A stretch of DNA of 18,768 nt from Collinsella aerofaciens (GTDB taxonomy: Bacteria; Actinomycetota; Coriobacteriia; Coriobacteriales; Coriobacteriaceae). Location: positions 1-18,768 of the forward strand of contig JAJXHK010000038.1 of assembly GCA_021639365.1 (NCBI GenBank), read 5' to 3'. A program made the position numbers and the translations under genes. Numbering within the stretch: position 1 is the first letter of the stretch; each line of letters starts with the position of its first letter. Below, piece by piece: positions 7,201 to 13,690 of the stretch. The notes beneath the pieces are model-generated. The model saw only the letters and a program-made list of their open reading frames with translations. It was not told the origin of the DNA and did not search any database.

Positions 7201-7775
7201 AGCGCCGCGCCGACTACATCGAGGAGCAGCTGGCCGATCTGGAGAGCGCGCGCAAGGCGCTCACCAAGATCACCGTGGCCATCGACCGCAAGATGCGGAA
7301 GGCCTTCCTGGTGACCTTTGAGAAGGTCGATGCGAACTTCCGCGAGATCTTCGCCATGCTGTTCCCGGGTGGTCAGGCGCATCTGGAGATGACCGACCCC
7401 GAGCATCCGGCCGAGACGGGCATCGAGGTCGTGGCGCAGCCGCGCGGCAAACGCATCACCAAGATGATGCTCATGTCGGGCGGCGAGAAGAGCCTGACGG
7501 CACTCGCCCTGCTCTTTGCTGTGTATCGCACGCGCACGGTGCCGTTCTATGTGCTGGACGAGGTCGAGGCGGCGCTTGACGACGCCAACCTGTCCAAGCT
7601 CATCGGCGCCCTCGATGTGCTGCGTTCCGATACGCAGCTCTTGGTCATTTCGCATCAGCGCCGTACTATGGAGGACGCTGACGTTCTCTATGGCGTCTCG
7701 ATGCAAGCCGACGGCGTCAGCCGCGTCGTCTCGCAAAAACTCGATCGCGAAACCGGAAAGGTCGTGAATGCATAA
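4239..7775 (+). CDS. smc: Chromosome segregation ATPase SMC
   Basis: The product has 1178 residues, the usual SMC length. SMC dimers, with ScpA and ScpB, load on DNA and compact and segregate the chromosome. The N-terminal head contains FKSFADRAHMSFEPG and Walker A GPNGSGKS (31-38). Long coiled coils lie at about 165-505 and 655-1020, rich in Glu, Arg, Ala and Leu. The hinge lies between them at about 506-655 (from SPLVSRLMGALGDDV to GGLVRVGLDAGEASG). The C-terminal head has the ABC signature LMSGGEKS (1078-1085) and Walker B FYVLDEVEAALDD with D1107 and E1108. The start is GTG 4239 after GAGGAA at 4231-4236. The last base overlaps the ftsY ATG. scpA and scpB are not in the window. Confidence 0.97.
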   Translation: MYLKSLTLKGFKSFADRAHMSFEPGLTVIVGPNGSGKSNISDSILWVLGEQSAKQLRGQAMEDVIFSGSSARKPVGVAEVTLVLDNSDHMLPVDFDEVAITRRMYRSGESEYLINSSPCRLMDIQDILHDSGLGKDTHSIISQGKLDAILQSRPEERRALIEEAAGISKHKRRKERALKKIRSMDEHLTRARDINKEIARQLRPLERQVDRARKYKELSSRANELTQMLAVDELRSLQLQWNDLESRSKEGAAELELAQYRLGEKERELEKLQVMLEEKGLFVGDLGEQRRHMQDVVGRINSDMRLLEEKGHNMVSRLSDMRGQISSSEHQRRRVVEELEDARAQLEEVTGAHMQAQEDVDAAGPAAAELHERRVALDNQISQLTREQRDVQRVADNAALELAKVKDSLSNAEVEDNMYASRLEQIDDQLEEVTASLESRRDRAEELEGALEEARQAQADAREATEVARAALKDLRARESEARNKLSEVRSELASQKKLDARMADSSPLVSRLMGALGDDVSGRLGDVLEAPRELEGLVEQLLAGDIDALLFDDAATLERAGRSALDQKKASGEALLVARGVSASAAAKGAAGSRLVDRLSVRAGYGPVVEALLGGYYVVDDLAAALSAPVVDGVTYVTPDGARVACGGLVRVGLDAGEASGALERKRRIRELEGLEPDLAAVFEHVSDQVVEANAAVEEARAAEGDAAGEIARLEGERRSLLSEIGRLEQSANNAEVERVRISKRREQASEAVRAARPRVDELTRSRDEARAHASDLGLQIAEANDELDRVRRDDSEAAGKLADAKVRLAQTSERLRSLKGRVPDLEHRLEGIDRRIRGTRQASRSLELLRLRVDPMHERYSALLERASDWAARLRDQASLEEADSASLKKTIEDAKAEVARAKERVDTATATQNEFKVARGKLEVQVEAAIKAITADGTTVLEEALMLPAPTDRDAAERELNQLVRQINNLGPVNQVAMEEYEQLKRRADYIEEQLADLESARKALTKITVAIDRKMRKAFLVTFEKVDANFREIFAMLFPGGQAHLEMTDPEHPAETGIEVVAQPRGKRITKMMLMSGGEKSLTALALLFAVYRTRTVPFYVLDEVEAALDDANLSKLIGALDVLRSDTQLLVISHQRRTMEDADVLYGVSMQADGVSRVVSQKLDRETGKVVNA

Positions 7776-8692
7776 TGGGATTCTTTGACGCTCTCTCTCG
7801 CGGACTTGAGCGCAGCCGCGAGGCACTCAACGAGGTCTTCTACTTTGGCGGCGAGGTCGACGAGGACTTTTGGGAGGACCTCGAGGATACCCTCGTTATG
7901 GGTGACATGGGTGCCGAGGTCGCTATTCAGGTCTCCGATGACCTGCGCGATGCCGCGGCCAAGAAGAACCTCAAGACCGCTCCGCAGCTTCGCCGTGCCC
8001 TGGCCGAGCAGCTTGAGCAGCACTTTGTACCCATCGAGCGCGATCCGTTCTCCGACACGCCGAGCTGCGTGCTGTTTGTAGGCATTAACGGTGCCGGCAA
8101 GACCACCACGGTCGGCAAGATTGCGAGCGCCATGGCTGCCCGCGGCAAGAATGTCGTGATCGGTTCGGCCGATACCTTCCGCGCTGCCGCCATCGAGCAG
8201 CTTGATGTGTGGGGCCAGCGTGCCGGCGTCCCCGTCATCAAGCGCGATCGCGGCTCCGATCCGGCAAGCGTTTGCTACGACGTGCTCGACGAGGCCGATA
8301 AACGCGGCAGCGACCTGGTGCTTATCGACACCGCCGGCCGCCTGCACACGAGCCCCGAGCTCATGCGCGAGCTCGCCAAGGTGGTCAACGTGACGCGTAA
8401 GCGCGCCGCCAATATGGCCGCCGGCTCCATGCCCGTCTCGGTCGTGCTCGTGATCGATGCCGCCACCGGCCAGAACGGTCTGAACCAGGCGCTCGAGTTT
8501 AACGAGGCACTGGGTCTGGACGGTATTATCATGACCAAGCTCGACGGCACGGCAAAGGGCGGTATCGCCATGGCCGTGGCCGAGAAGCTCAAGCTCCCGA
8601 TCCTGCGCGTGGGCGTGGGCGAGCAGGTCGATGACCTGCAGGAGTTCAATGCCAAAGATTTCTGCCGCGCCCTGGTGGGCGAGTCCAATTAA
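7775..8692 (+). CDS. ftsY: Signal recognition particle receptor FtsY
   Basis: The product has 305 residues. FtsY is the membrane-associated SRP GTPase that docks Ffh-ribosome complexes to the SecYEG channel. The short N-domain (about 1-95) leads to the G-domain with G1 GINGAGKT (103-110), DTFRAAAIEQL (133-143), DTAGR (185-189) and TKLDGTAKGG (254-263). The long acidic A-domain of E. coli FtsY is missing, so membrane contact must rely on the short N-terminal amphipathic segment GFFDALSRGLERSR, as in other Gram-positive FtsYs. ATG 7775 overlaps the smc stop (TAATG). The partner gene ffh follows after 10 bases, so receptor and particle GTPases are co-expressed. Confidence 0.96.
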   Translation: MGFFDALSRGLERSREALNEVFYFGGEVDEDFWEDLEDTLVMGDMGAEVAIQVSDDLRDAAAKKNLKTAPQLRRALAEQLEQHFVPIERDPFSDTPSCVLFVGINGAGKTTTVGKIASAMAARGKNVVIGSADTFRAAAIEQLDVWGQRAGVPVIKRDRGSDPASVCYDVLDEADKRGSDLVLIDTAGRLHTSPELMRELAKVVNVTRKRAANMAAGSMPVSVVLVIDAATGQNGLNQALEFNEALGLDGIIMTKLDGTAKGGIAMAVAEKLKLPILRVGVGEQVDDLQEFNAKDFCRALVGESN

Positions 8693-8702
8693 GGAGTGAC
8701 TA

Positions 8703-10187
8703 GTGTTTGATTCCCTGAGCGATCGCCTCAACGACACATTTGACCGCCTGCGCGGCAAGGGCAAGCTGACCGAGGCCGATATCACCTCGGCCATGCGCGA
8801 CATCCGCATGGCGCTGCTCGAGGCCGACGTCAACTTTAAGGTCGTCAAGGAGTTTGTCGCCAAGACCAAGGAGCGCTGCATGACCGCCGAGGTCATGGAG
8901 TCGCTGTCGCCGGCACAAAACGTCGTCAAGATCGTGCTCGACGAGCTCACCGAGATGCTCGGCTCCACCGAGAGCAAGCTCGTCTTTAGCAACCGCATTC
9001 CCAATGTCATCATGCTCGTGGGCTTGCAGGGCTCCGGTAAGACCACGGCGGCCGTAAAGCTTGCCTACCTGCTCAAGAAGCAGGGCCGCTCGCCGCTGCT
9101 CGCCGCGTGCGACGTCTACCGTCCCGCCGCTGCCGACCAGCTGGCCACGCTTGGCGGAGAGATCGGCGTACCGGTCTTCCGCGGCGACGGTGCGCACCCG
9201 GTCGACATCGCCAAGGGCGCCATTCAGGAGGCCGTCGACCACCTGCGCGACGTGGTCATCGTCGATACCGCCGGTCGTCTGCAGATCGACGAACAGATGA
9301 TGCAGGAAGCCGTGGACATCAAGAAGGCCGTCAAGCCCGATCAGGTGCTGATGGTCGTCGATGCCATGACCGGCCAGGATATCGTCAACGTGGTCTCGAC
9401 GTTTGCCGAGCGCACCGACTTTGATGGTGTGATTATCTCCAAGCTCGACGGTGACGCCCGTGGCGGTGGCGCGCTTTCGGTGCGTCAGGTGACCGGCAAG
9501 CCCATCAAGTTTGTGAGCATGGGCGAGAAACCCGATTCGCTTGAGCCGTTCTATCCCGATCGCATGGCCAAGCGCATTCTGGGCATGGGCGACGTCGTCG
9601 GCATCATCGAGAAGGCCCAGGAGGCCGCCGATGCCGAACAGCTCGAGGCTGCCGAGCGCATGCTGCGCGAGGGCTTTACCATGAACGACATGCTCGACCA
9701 GATGAAGGCCGTCAAAAAGATGGGCGGCATGAAGGGTATCCTGGGCATGCTCCCCGGTGGCCAGCGCGCGCTCAACCAGATGGGCGGTAACCTGGACGAG
9801 GGCATCTTCGACAAGAACGAGGCCATCATCATGTCGATGACCAAGGAGGAGCGCCTGCGCCCCTCCATCATCAACGGTCAGCGCCGTGCCCGCATTGCCA
9901 AGGGTGCCGGTGTGACCCCCACTGAGGTCAACAGCCTTATGAAGCAGTGGGGCGAGATGAACAAGATGATGGGCCGCATGCGCACGATGGCCAATCAGGC
10001 ACAGGCTGGTGGCAAGAAGGGCAAGAAGGGTAAGAAGGGCAAAAAGATGCGCATGCCTAATATTCCCGGTCTGGATGCCATGGGTCTGGGCAGCATGGGC
10101 GGCCTGGGTGGCTTGGGAACGGGCGGTCCCAAGTCCGATATGGACCTGCTGCGTCAGATGGAAGCGCAGATGCGCAATAAAAAGTAA
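8703..10187 (+). CDS. ffh: Signal recognition particle protein Ffh
   Basis: The product has 494 residues, longer than the usual 450 because of its C-terminal tail. Ffh binds 4.5S RNA and signal sequences of nascent membrane proteins and pairs with FtsY. The N-domain (1-95) is followed by the G-domain with G1 GLQGSGKT (107-114), CDVYRPAAADQL (136-147), DTAGR (188-192) and SKLDGDARGGG. The methionine-rich M-domain spans about 305-430 (MLREGFTMNDMLDQMKAVKK and RRARIAKGAGVTPTEVNSL). The tail begins near 436 with a GGKKGKKGKKGKK stretch encoded by four 9-base repeats, then a Gly/Met-rich segment. The start is GTG 8703 with GGAG at 8692-8695. rpsP and trmD, often next to ffh, do not follow. Confidence 0.97.
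   Translation: MFDSLSDRLNDTFDRLRGKGKLTEADITSAMRDIRMALLEADVNFKVVKEFVAKTKERCMTAEVMESLSPAQNVVKIVLDELTEMLGSTESKLVFSNRIPNVIMLVGLQGSGKTTAAVKLAYLLKKQGRSPLLAACDVYRPAAADQLATLGGEIGVPVFRGDGAHPVDIAKGAIQEAVDHLRDVVIVDTAGRLQIDEQMMQEAVDIKKAVKPDQVLMVVDAMTGQDIVNVVSTFAERTDFDGVIISKLDGDARGGGALSVRQVTGKPIKFVSMGEKPDSLEPFYPDRMAKRILGMGDVVGIIEKAQEAADAEQLEAAERMLREGFTMNDMLDQMKAVKKMGGMKGILGMLPGGQRALNQMGGNLDEGIFDKNEAIIMSMTKEERLRPSIINGQRRARIAKGAGVTPTEVNSLMKQWGEMNKMMGRMRTMANQAQAGGKKGKKGKKGKKMRMPNIPGLDAMGLGSMGGLGGLGTGGPKSDMDLLRQMEAQMRNKK
10011..10046 (+). repeat. Four tandem 9-base units inside the ffh 3' end
   Basis: The units GGCAAGAAG, GGCAAGAAG, GGTAAGAAG and GGCAAAAAG lie head to tail and encode (G/K)KK repeats in the Ffh tail. 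The first two units are identical. In-frame slippage could change the number of basic repeats without breaking the gene. Confidence 0.85.
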
Positions 10188-10208
10188 TGGCTCTTTTGAG
10201 TTGTGTAT

Positions 10209-10255
10209 GGCGAAGGCCGCCTGGATCGTATTCCAGGCGGCCTTCGCCGTTCGTT
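10209..10255. terminator. Strong hairpin terminator between convergent ffh and the DUF134 gene
   Basis: A perfect 17-bp stem pairs 10209-10225 with 10232-10248 around a six-base loop and is followed on the plus strand by GTTCGTTTG. The T-run is modest, but the stem is very GC-rich. It lies 21 bases after the ffh stop and about 56 bases beyond the stop of the convergent minus-strand gene, so it could end transcription from both sides. Confidence 0.75.
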
Positions 10256-10304
10256 TGCAGGTTGTTGTACGCGTGGGAGCGTGCTGGCGGCAGGGTATTT
10301 GCCG

Positions 10305-11069
10305 CTAGTGGCAGCCGCAACCCTCGTGGCCCTTGTGCTCGTGATGGCCGTGGCAGCCGCAGGACTCGCCATGCTCATGGGCGTGCTCGTGGTCGTGACC
10401 ATGGCAGTCGCAGGTGGCCTCGCCGGTCTGCGCGAGCGTGCCCGCGATAAGGGCCTCGACGCAGGCGTCGCAGCTGCCCTGGGCGCCCGCGTAGACCGTG
10501 ATGCCGGCCTGGGTGAGTGCGTTGATGGCGCCGCCGCCGATACCGCCGCAGATAAGCGTGTCGACGCCGCCGTTGGCAAGCAGACCCGCCAATGCACCGT
10601 GACCAGTGCCGCCGGTGCCTACGACCTGCTCGTTGAGCACCTTGCCATTCTGGATGTCGTAGATCTTGAACTGTTCGCTGCGGCCAAAGTGCATAAAGAT
10701 GTTGCCGTTGTCGTACGTCGTTGCCACCCTCATGGCGCCGACCTCCTTTGCTGGCCATGCGGCCGTCGTTGCGGTGATGGGGGAGTACGCGATAGTGCCG
10801 CCCTCGATGACGAGCGCCCGACCATTGATCAGCGCGTTTGCCACCTTGCGATGCGCTCGGCTGCAAATAGCCGCCACCGTGGCACGAGCGATACCCATGT
10901 GCTGGGCGACAGCCTCCTGATTGAGGCCTTCCAGGTCGCACAGGCGCAGGACTTCGAGCTCATCGACCGTCATGTCGATCGCGTCTCCGCTGGCCAGGCC
11001 ATCGGGGGTAAAGCCACGATATTCGGGGATGATCCCGACGCGGCGCAGTTTTTCGCGTCTTCCTGCCAT
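10305..11069 (-). CDS. DUF134 helix-turn-helix regulator fused to a NifX/NifB-type (dinitrogenase cofactor) domain with a His/Cys-rich tail
   Basis: The product has 254 residues in three parts. Residues 1-110 are a DUF134-type DNA-binding region: MAGRREKLRRVGIIPEY, then the HTH with TVDELEVLRLCDLEGLNQE and GIARATV. Residues 113-210 resemble the NifX/NifB C-terminal fold (MRVATTYDNGNIFMHFG, LICGGIGGGAINAL, GSCDACVEALIAG), which binds iron-sulfur or iron-molybdenum cofactor precursors in its relatives. Residues 220-254 hold 12 His and 6 Cys in 35 positions, a likely metal-binding tail. No nif structural genes are nearby, so nitrogen fixation is not implied. ATG 11069 is chosen because GGAG lies five bases upstream and the DUF134 N-terminus begins there. 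Paired palindromes upstream suggest autoregulation. I infer a metal- or redox-responsive regulator; the signal is unknown. Confidence 0.88.
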   Translation of the reverse strand: MAGRREKLRRVGIIPEYRGFTPDGLASGDAIDMTVDELEVLRLCDLEGLNQEAVAQHMGIARATVAAICSRAHRKVANALINGRALVIEGGTIAYSPITATTAAWPAKEVGAMRVATTYDNGNIFMHFGRSEQFKIYDIQNGKVLNEQVVGTGGTGHGALAGLLANGGVDTLICGGIGGGAINALTQAGITVYAGAQGSCDACVEALIAGTLAQTGEATCDCHGHDHEHAHEHGESCGCHGHHEHKGHEGCGCH

Positions 11070-11083
11070 ACACACTCCAAAAC

Positions 11084-11095
11084 TGACATATGTCA
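11084..11095. promoter_or_regulatory. Perfect 12-bp palindrome, candidate operator 1
   Basis: TGACATATGTCA is its own reverse complement. It lies 15 bases upstream of the DUF134-NifX start codon, at the predicted transcription start of that gene. The same core recurs at 11137-11148. Position and symmetry suit a dimeric repressor site, most simply for the adjacent HTH protein (inference). Confidence 0.55.
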
Positions 11096-11100
11096 ACAAT

Positions 11101-11128
11101 AGAATAGCGCGCATGAGGAACCACGCAA
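11101..11128 (-). promoter_or_regulatory. Candidate promoter for the DUF134-NifX gene
   Basis: On the minus strand TTGCGT (11128-11123) and TATTCT (11106-11101) are separated by 16 bases, a reasonable -35/-10 pair with a start near 11094. The two palindromes flank it, one at the start site and one just upstream of the -35. Confidence 0.45.
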
Positions 11129-11134
11129 GATATT

Positions 11135-11150
11135 TCTGGCATATGTCAGA
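11135..11150. promoter_or_regulatory. 16-bp near-palindrome, candidate operator 2
   Basis: TCTGGCATATGTCAGA has seven of eight symmetric pairs matching and shares CATATGTCA with operator 1. The two centres are 53 bases apart, about five helical turns. It lies between the divergent DUF134-NifX and thyA promoters, so it could act on either. Confidence 0.5.
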
Positions 11151-11195
11151 AACTGAGGGCTTATGTTTGGGCTGTGGGGCCGCGTGCGCCTGGGC

Positions 11196-11201
11196 TACAA
11201 T
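11196..11201 (+). promoter_or_regulatory. Candidate -10 element for thyA-folA
   Basis: TACAAT, one base from consensus, lies 34 bases before the thyA ATG. The region 17 bases upstream is G-rich with no convincing -35, so activation by a bound factor is possible. Confidence 0.4.
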
Positions 11202-11235
11202 AAAAATCGCTTATAGGCGACTGACAGGAGGGTCA

Positions 11236-12084
11236 ATGAGCAAGGCTGATCAACAGTTTGTATCCATGTGCCGCGATATTCTGGACCATGGCACCACCAC
11301 CGAGGGCCAAAAGGTCCGTCCGGTGTGGGAAGACGGCACCCCTGCCTATACCATTAAAAACTTTGGCGTTACGGCGCGCTACGACCTGCGCGAGGAGTTC
11401 CCCGCGCTTACGCTGCGTCGAACGGCGCTCAAGTCCGCCATGGACGAGATCTTGTGGATCTATCAAAAGAAGTCCAATAACGTCCATGACCTCAACAGCC
11501 ATATTTGGGATGAGTGGGCCGACGAGACCGGCTCCATCGGCAAGGCCTACGGGTATCAGATTGGCCAGAAGAGCCATTATGCCGAGGGCGACTTTGACCA
11601 GATGGATCGCGTGCTGTACGACCTTAAGAACACGCCGTACAGCCGCCGCATTATGACGAACACCTATGTGTTCAGCGACCTGTCCGAGATGCACCTGTAT
11701 CCGTGCGCCTACAGCGTGACGTATAACGTGACACAGCGCCCGCAGGATGACAAACCGACGCTCAACATGATTCTCAACCAGCGCAGCCAGGACATTTTGG
11801 CCGCGAACAACTGGAACGTGTGCCAGTACGCCATTTTGCTGATGATGGTTGCGCAGTCCGTCGATATGATTCCCGGCGAGCTGCTGCATGTGATTGCCGA
11901 TGCCCACATTTACGACCGTCATGTCGATATCGTCCGCGAACTTATCGAGCGTCCGCAGTTTGCGGCGCCCAAGGTAACGCTTAACCCCGACGTGCACGAT
12001 TTCTACACGTTTACGACCGATGACCTCATCGTCGAGGGCTACGAGCACGGCCCGCAGGTCAAGAACATCCCCATTGCGGTATAG
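11236..12084 (+). CDS. thyA: Thymidylate synthase (ThyA type)
   Basis: The product has 282 residues. ThyA methylates dUMP to dTMP using methylene-tetrahydrofolate and releases dihydrofolate. The catalytic Cys is C157 in MHLYPCAYSV. QRSQD holds the phosphate-binding Arg (R183) and D186, N194 in NNWNV matches the dUMP-binding Asn, and DAHIYDRH (222-229) carries the His/Tyr pair that holds the nucleotide ribose. The His that follows the catalytic Cys in E. coli-type enzymes (PCH) is Ala here, and the usual LGLPFN segment is LAANNWN, so it belongs to a divergent ThyA branch. ATG 11236 follows AGGAGGGT at 11227-11233. folA starts 9 bases after the stop, which supplies the reductase that recycles the product. 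Confidence 0.95.
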   Translation: MSKADQQFVSMCRDILDHGTTTEGQKVRPVWEDGTPAYTIKNFGVTARYDLREEFPALTLRRTALKSAMDEILWIYQKKSNNVHDLNSHIWDEWADETGSIGKAYGYQIGQKSHYAEGDFDQMDRVLYDLKNTPYSRRIMTNTYVFSDLSEMHLYPCAYSVTYNVTQRPQDDKPTLNMILNQRSQDILAANNWNVCQYAILLMMVAQSVDMIPGELLHVIADAHIYDRHVDIVRELIERPQFAAPKVTLNPDVHDFYTFTTDDLIVEGYEHGPQVKNIPIAV

Positions 12085-12093
12085 GTGGCAGGT

Positions 12094-12612
12094 ATGACGT
12101 GTAAGCTTTCTGCCATCGTCGCCGTGTGTGACGACTGGGGCATTGGCTGCGAGGGCGATATGGTCGTGTCCAATCGCGCCGACATGCGCCATTTTGTGGC
12201 GTGTACCAAGGGGTGTCCGGTCATTATGGGTCGCAAGACACTTCTGAGTTTTCCCGGCGGGCGTCCGCTCAAGAACCGTCGTAATATCGTGCTCACGCGC
12301 GATGAGGGCTTTGCTGCCGAGGGCGTCGAGGTGGTGCATAGCGTCGACGAAGCCTTAGCGGCCGTGGCCGATGAGCCCGTTGCGTGGGTAATCGGTGGCG
12401 GCGAGGTGTATCGGCAGTTTTTGCCGTATTGCGCCGAGGCCGAGGTTACGCATAACCATTGCGTGCATGCCGTGGATACGTACTTTCCCGATCTGGATGC
12501 CGATCCCGCGTGGGAGATTGCGCGGCGTGACGGTGTTGCCACGATTGCCCCGGGCGAGGGCGACGAGGGTGTCGATTATGAGTTCGTAACGTATCGTCGC
12601 GTTGAGGCGTAA
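12094..12612 (+). CDS. folA: Dihydrofolate reductase
   Basis: The product has 172 residues. DHFR reduces dihydrofolate to tetrahydrofolate with NADPH and so completes the cycle driven by ThyA next door. Visible motifs are IVAVCDDWGIG at the N-terminus, NRADMRHF with the catalytic acid D30 (D27 in E. coli), PVIMGRKT (42-49), GRPLKNRRNIVLTR for NADPH contacts, and WVIGGGEVYRQFLP with the GG motif. The usual Pro-Trp (MPW/LPW) before the catalytic helix is Val-Val here. GTG 12085, directly after the thyA stop, could extend the protein by three residues, but ATG 12094 is the better start. Recognition is secure by motifs. Confidence 0.93.
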   Translation: MTCKLSAIVAVCDDWGIGCEGDMVVSNRADMRHFVACTKGCPVIMGRKTLLSFPGGRPLKNRRNIVLTRDEGFAAEGVEVVHSVDEALAAVADEPVAWVIGGGEVYRQFLPYCAEAEVTHNHCVHAVDTYFPDLDADPAWEIARRDGVATIAPGEGDEGVDYEFVTYRRVEA

Positions 12613-12656
12613 ATCGTCCGGCGTGAACGGTATCATCGGATTGTTTGAATGCATGG

Positions 12657-12680
12657 GGCGGCGCTTAGCGTCGCCTCGTT
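12657..12680 (+). terminator. Hairpin after folA, weak terminator candidate
   Basis: An 8-bp stem (12657-12664 with 12668-12675, one wobble) has the three-base loop TTA and is followed by TCGTT. It sits 45 bases after the folA stop and just before a candidate promoter for the next gene. Confidence 0.5.
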
Positions 12681-12689
12681 TGGTATAGA
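12681..12689 (+). promoter_or_regulatory. Candidate extended -10 promoter for the TrmH-family gene
   Basis: TGG followed by TATAGA lies directly after the folA hairpin, 33 bases before ATG 12722. It resembles the TGGTAnnnT elements at 686 and 1787, but its last base is off consensus. Confidence 0.3.
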
Positions 12690-12721
12690 TGCGCTGTAAA
12701 GAAAGGTGCGGGCTGGCTGTT

Positions 12722-13636
12722 ATGACTGATGCCGTTGAGGTGCTGCGAATCGATTCGCTCGAGGACGAGCGGCTCGATGCCTACGTGCGACTGACCGAGC
12801 GTGAGCTGCGCTGCGTGCTGGAGCCGCAGAAGGGCATTTTTATCGCCGAGAGTGCCAAGGTCATCGAACGTGCGGTTCGCGCCGGATACGAGCCGGTGAG
12901 CTTTCTTTTGGGCGAGCGCTGGCTCGACCAGATGATGCCGCTGTTTGAGCGCCTGGCGGTACGCGAGGTCGCGGGTCCGGTTCCTGTGTTCGTGGCCTCG
13001 ATGGAGCTTATGGAGCAGCTGACGGGTTTTAACGTGACGCGCGGTGCGCTCGCGGCATTCCGTCGCCCGCGACAGATTCCGGTTGATGAGTTCTTGGGCG
13101 GCGTCGTCGAGGCGGCGGGGGAGCGCCCGGTGCGCGTGTGCGTGCTCGAGGGCATTGTCGACCACACCAACGTCGGCGCGATTTTCCGCTCGGCGGCTGC
13201 GCTGAACGTCGATGGCATTTTGGTGAGCCCCACTTGCTGTGACCCGCTGTACCGTCGCTCGGCCCGCGTGAGCATGGGCACGGTGTTTCAGGTGCCCTGG
13301 ACGCGCATTGGCAGCGAGGCGCGCGTATGGCCGCATGATGGGCTGGCGGCGCTGCACGATGCCGGCTTTTCGTGTGCCGCCATGGCGTTGACGGATGATT
13401 CGGTGTCGCTGGACGATCCCGTGCTGCAGGAGATTGACCGCCTGGCAATCTTTATGGGCACCGAGGGCGCTGGCTTGGGCGCCAAGACCATTGCAGGCTG
13501 CGACCGCGCCGTGCGTATTCCGATGGCGCATGGGGTCGATTCGCTCAACGTGGCCGCGGCAAGTGCTGTCGCCTTTTGGCAGCTGTGCCCGCATGTGAGC
13601 AACGAGTACCACTACCAGCCGGGTTTGTATCACTAG
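12722..13636 (+). CDS. TrmH/SpoU-family RNA 2'-O-methyltransferase
   Basis: The product has 304 residues. SpoU (SPOUT) enzymes methylate a ribose 2'-OH in tRNA or rRNA with S-adenosylmethionine, using a trefoil knot. An N-terminal substrate-binding part (about 1-110) is followed by the catalytic domain with motif 1 TNVGAIFRSA (149-158, N150 and R156), motif 2 FMGTEGAGL (244-252) and motif 3 IPMAHGVDSLNVAAA (266-280). The exact RNA target cannot be read from the sequence. I use ATG 12722; the earlier in-frame ATG 12689 overlaps a promoter-like element and lacks a ribosome-binding site. AAAGG at 12702-12706 is somewhat distant from 12722. It appears to be a stand-alone gene. Confidence 0.9.
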   Translation: MTDAVEVLRIDSLEDERLDAYVRLTERELRCVLEPQKGIFIAESAKVIERAVRAGYEPVSFLLGERWLDQMMPLFERLAVREVAGPVPVFVASMELMEQLTGFNVTRGALAAFRRPRQIPVDEFLGGVVEAAGERPVRVCVLEGIVDHTNVGAIFRSAAALNVDGILVSPTCCDPLYRRSARVSMGTVFQVPWTRIGSEARVWPHDGLAALHDAGFSCAAMALTDDSVSLDDPVLQEIDRLAIFMGTEGAGLGAKTIAGCDRAVRIPMAHGVDSLNVAAASAVAFWQLCPHVSNEYHYQPGLYH

Positions 13637-13690
13637 GCAGATATTTCGCACCGGGCTCTGATTCGGGGCGTATCGGCCGATCCCGATCGG

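Noticed and set aside
10305..11069. Nitrogen fixation role suggested by the NifX/NifB-like domain
   Set aside because: No nifHDK, nifB or molybdenum genes are in the window, and such domains occur widely in organisms that do not fix nitrogen.
10203..11102. Plus-strand open frame of about 300 codons opposite the DUF134-NifX gene
   Set aside because: It is the mirror of the His/Cys-rich minus-strand gene, starts inside the ffh terminator and has no recognisable domain.
11206..11218. Small hairpin TCGC...GCGA in the thyA leader, considered as a riboswitch or attenuator
   Set aside because: The stem is four base pairs with no further structure or T-run.
11113..11235. In-frame upstream extension of thyA from ATG 11113 with no stop codon
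   Set aside because: The extension covers the likely -10 element and operator 2 and lacks a ribosome-binding site, whereas ATG 11236 has AGGAGGGT and begins where ThyA homology starts.
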